A stretch of 33,419 bases of DNA, from assembly GCA_022360875.1 (NCBI GenBank), contig JAKSBZ010000379.1, positions 1 to 33,419 of the forward strand, in the 5' to 3' direction. A program made the position numbers and the translations under genes. The number at the start of each line of letters is the position of its first letter. Within the stretch, counting starts at the first letter, position 1. Shown here piece after piece: positions 31,433 through 33,419 of the stretch. This DNA comes from Cytophagales bacterium (lineage in GTDB: Bacteria; Bacteroidota; Bacteroidia; Cytophagales; Cyclobacteriaceae). Under the pieces are notes generated by a model that saw nothing but the letters and a program-made list of their open reading frames with translations, was not told where the DNA came from and made no database searches.

Positions 31433-33223
31433 TTACATTCTCTCCGGAACGTCAACTCCCAGCAAGCCCATTCCCTTTCGAATCGTAGAGGCTACGGCTT
31501 TCGAAAGCGCTACGCGAAACTGCAAAGCATTTTCATCTTTCTCTGCAAAGATAGACACCTCAGCATAAAAACGGTTGTACTCCTTAGCCACGTCATACAC
31601 ATACTGAGCAATCACTGAAGGTGCATAATCCTCAGCGGCTTCCTTGATTTTTTCCGGAAATTCTCCCAGCAGCTGAATCAATTCCGCTTCCGTTTTCTCC
31701 AGTTTGTTTACATTCAAAAAAGCTTTGGCATGTGCGTCAATGCCCAGTTGTTCTGCTTTCCTCAAAATAGCCGAAATACGCGCGTGAGTATACTGAACGA
31801 ACGGCCCTGTGTTTCCCTGAAACTGAATCGAATCTTCAGGATTGAACAGCATTCGTTTTTTCGGATCCACTTTCAACAAAAAGTACTTCAATGCACCCAG
31901 TCCCAGCGTGCGGTAAAGCTCTTTCGCTTGCACATCAGTGAAGCCTTCAATTTTTCCCAGCTCTTTGGTATGCGATTCAGCCGTATCGAACATCTCCTGC
32001 ATCAAATCGTCAGCATCCACTACGGTTCCTTCCCGCGACTTCATTTTTCCAGAAGGCAGGTCCACCATGCCGTAAGAAAGGTGGAACATTCCTTTTGCGT
32101 ACGGACGCCCCAGCTTGCCGAGAATTTTGAACAAAACGTCAAAGTGGTAATCCTGCTCGTTTCCTACCACATAGATCGACTTGTCCACCTGAAAATCCTT
32201 GAACTTAAGATCTGCCGTACCCATGTCCTGAGTAATGTAAACAGAGGTTCCGTCGCCGCGAAGAACCAATTTATGGTCCTGACCTTCTTCTGTTAAGTCC
32301 GCCCAAACCGATCCATCGTCCTTTTTATAAAACACGCCTTTGTCAATACCCTCGCTCACAATGTCTTTTCCAAGCAAATAAGTGTTCGACTCATAATAAT
32401 AATGATCAAAATCAACACCCATCGTCTTGTAAGTCGCGTCGAAGCCTTCATAAACCCAATCGTTCATCTGCTTCCAAAGGCTCACGGTTGCATCCTCTCC
32501 CGATTCCCATCTTTTCAACATCGCCTGAGCTTCCTTCATCAGCGGCGCTTCTTTTTTGGCCTGCTCCTCTTCCATTCCCTGCTCGGTGAGAGCACTAACC
32601 TCTTTCTTCAACTCTTGGTCGAAGCGCACATAATATTTACCGATAAGGTGATCGCCCTTTATGCCTGAGCTCTGCGGCGTCTCTCCCTCGCCGAATTTCT
32701 GGTAAGCCAGCATCGACTTGCAGATGTGAATGCCGCGATCGTTCACCAGGTTCACCTTAGTTACATTGTAGCCGTAGGCCGAAAGAATCTGCGAAACAGA
32801 ATAACCTAAAAAGTTATTGCGGAGGTGCCCCAGGTGCAGCGGCTTGTTGGTATTAGGCGACGAATATTCCACCATCACCTTTTCTTTTTTCGGTGCATGG
32901 AATCCATAATTCTCCTCCGTCATCGATTCGAAAGCCTTTACCCAGGCCGAATCAGCGATAACAAGATTCAAAAATCCTTTCACCACATTAAAATCCGCAA
33001 TGACTTCCGGAGCATTGTTTTTCAAATATTCTCCAATCACTCTTCCTGTCTCCTCCGGATTTTTCCTGCTCATTCTGGCAAATTGAAAAGTCACAAAAGT
33101 GAACGATCCCTCGAAGTCTTTACGAGTAGGCTGCAGCTTGATTTCGTCAACGGAAACTTCTGCCTCAAACAATTCTTTGAAGGCTGCTGCAATTGCTTGT
33201 TGAATTTGAAAACTAATTGTCAT
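31433..33223 (-). CDS. argS: Arginine-tRNA ligase
   Basis: ArgRS charges tRNA-Arg with arginine using ATP. The 596-residue class I enzyme has the N-terminal additional domain (about 1-110), the HIGH-type motif HLGH (130-133) in NKPLHLGHLRNN, and the KMSKS-type motif KMKSR (393-397). The C-terminal anticodon-binding domain contains NTGPFVQYTHAR and ends GMGLLGVDVPERM. The start MTISFQIQQAI is the only sensible ATG. A palindrome lies 20 bases upstream of it. Single-gene unit closing the window. Confidence 0.97.
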   Translation of the reverse strand: MTISFQIQQAIAAAFKELFEAEVSVDEIKLQPTRKDFEGSFTFVTFQFARMSRKNPEETGRVIGEYLKNNAPEVIADFNVVKGFLNLVIADSAWVKAFESMTEENYGFHAPKKEKVMVEYSSPNTNKPLHLGHLRNNFLGYSVSQILSAYGYNVTKVNLVNDRGIHICKSMLAYQKFGEGETPQSSGIKGDHLIGKYYVRFDQELKKEVSALTEQGMEEEQAKKEAPLMKEAQAMLKRWESGEDATVSLWKQMNDWVYEGFDATYKTMGVDFDHYYYESNTYLLGKDIVSEGIDKGVFYKKDDGSVWADLTEEGQDHKLVLRGDGTSVYITQDMGTADLKFKDFQVDKSIYVVGNEQDYHFDVLFKILGKLGRPYAKGMFHLSYGMVDLPSGKMKSREGTVVDADDLMQEMFDTAESHTKELGKIEGFTDVQAKELYRTLGLGALKYFLLKVDPKKRMLFNPEDSIQFQGNTGPFVQYTHARISAILRKAEQLGIDAHAKAFLNVNKLEKTEAELIQLLGEFPEKIKEAAEDYAPSVIAQYVYDVAKEYNRFYAEVSIFAEKDENALQFRVALSKAVASTIRKGMGLLGVDVPERM

Positions 33224-33242
33224 AAACGTTTTATGATTTTAC

Positions 33243-33256
33243 GGATTTTTAAATCC
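33243..33256. promoter_or_regulatory. Small palindrome in the argS leader
   Basis: GGATTT and AAATCC are perfect 6-base arms around TT, 20 bases before the argS ATG. A second small hairpin, CAGGA/TCCTG, lies at about 33271-33283. Role unknown. Further upstream to the window end (33284-33419) I see only A/T-rich sequence and no gene. Confidence 0.3.
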
Positions 33257-33419
33257 TGAGCAGGCGACAACAGGAAGATCCTGCATCCCCTTTAAATAAT
33301 TTCGATTTTTTTGTACTTCGTACTTTTATATTATTTTCAGTTATGTTTCATAGCCAACGAATCAGCCAAATAATAACATAAGTGAAATTAAGAGCAGTAC
33401 TTAGAATGTAAAATTAATA

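Noticed and set aside
1..33419. CRISPR arrays, insertion sequences, phage genes, rRNA genes
   Set aside because: No regularly spaced repeats, transposase or phage proteins, or rRNA sequence were seen.

Overview
The window comes from a member of the Bacteroidota, probably Cytophagia-like; the genus cannot be fixed from this sequence. Four things point that way. There is an IPExxxVDY-family gene in front of pyk and an HYC_CC_PP-type cysteine-rich protein next to a TonB receptor, both Bacteroidota features. The heme locus has HmuY and TonB-receptor genes. The promoters fit the Bacteroidota -33/-7 form: three sites (tRNA operon, rpsA, IPExxxVDY-pyk) have TTTG, exactly 19 bases, then TAnnTTTG. Most starts lack a Shine-Dalgarno sequence and have A-rich upstream stretches instead.

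Layout. Positions 1-411 hold a minus-strand tRNA operon (Thr-UGU, Cys-GCA, and a second identical Cys-GCA cut by the window edge). Positions 444-8795 are housekeeping: rpsA (minus), dnaA (plus), the acpP-fabF-rnc operon (minus), then the IPExxxVDY gene and pyk (plus). Positions 9160-14472 carry an Asp-box lipoprotein, a minus-strand operon (86-residue conserved protein, PhnP-like metallo-hydrolase, a small secreted protein that looks frameshifted, RqcH-type NFACT protein) and a lone family 2 glycosyltransferase. Positions 14549-17311 pair the small cysteine-rich protein with a TonB-dependent receptor carrying a Cys-Cys motif, a likely copper or metal uptake unit. Positions 17315-20404 hold two tandem paralogues of about 500 residues that I read as SH3b-like plus HopA1-like proteins; they are the least understood genes here. 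A DUF1097 membrane protein follows.

Positions 21546-31316 form a heme-acquisition locus. A ChaN-like heme-binding protein is divergent from hmuT-hmuU-hmuV-hmuS-receptor-hmuY, followed by a HutW/ChuW-like radical SAM enzyme. The implied path is capture by HmuY and the outer-membrane receptor, periplasmic hand-over to HmuT, ABC import by HmuUV, then cytoplasmic handling by HmuS and oxygen-independent ring opening by the radical SAM enzyme. A 25-bp near-palindrome in the divergent promoter region is a likely iron-responsive operator. The window closes with argS (minus).

The observations I rate highest are the tandem HopA1-like pair, the apparent one-base frameshift separating a signal peptide from its mature domain at about 12500, the heme operator and inter-gene hairpins, and two genes whose -7 box sits 4-5 bases before the ATG, implying leaderless mRNAs.
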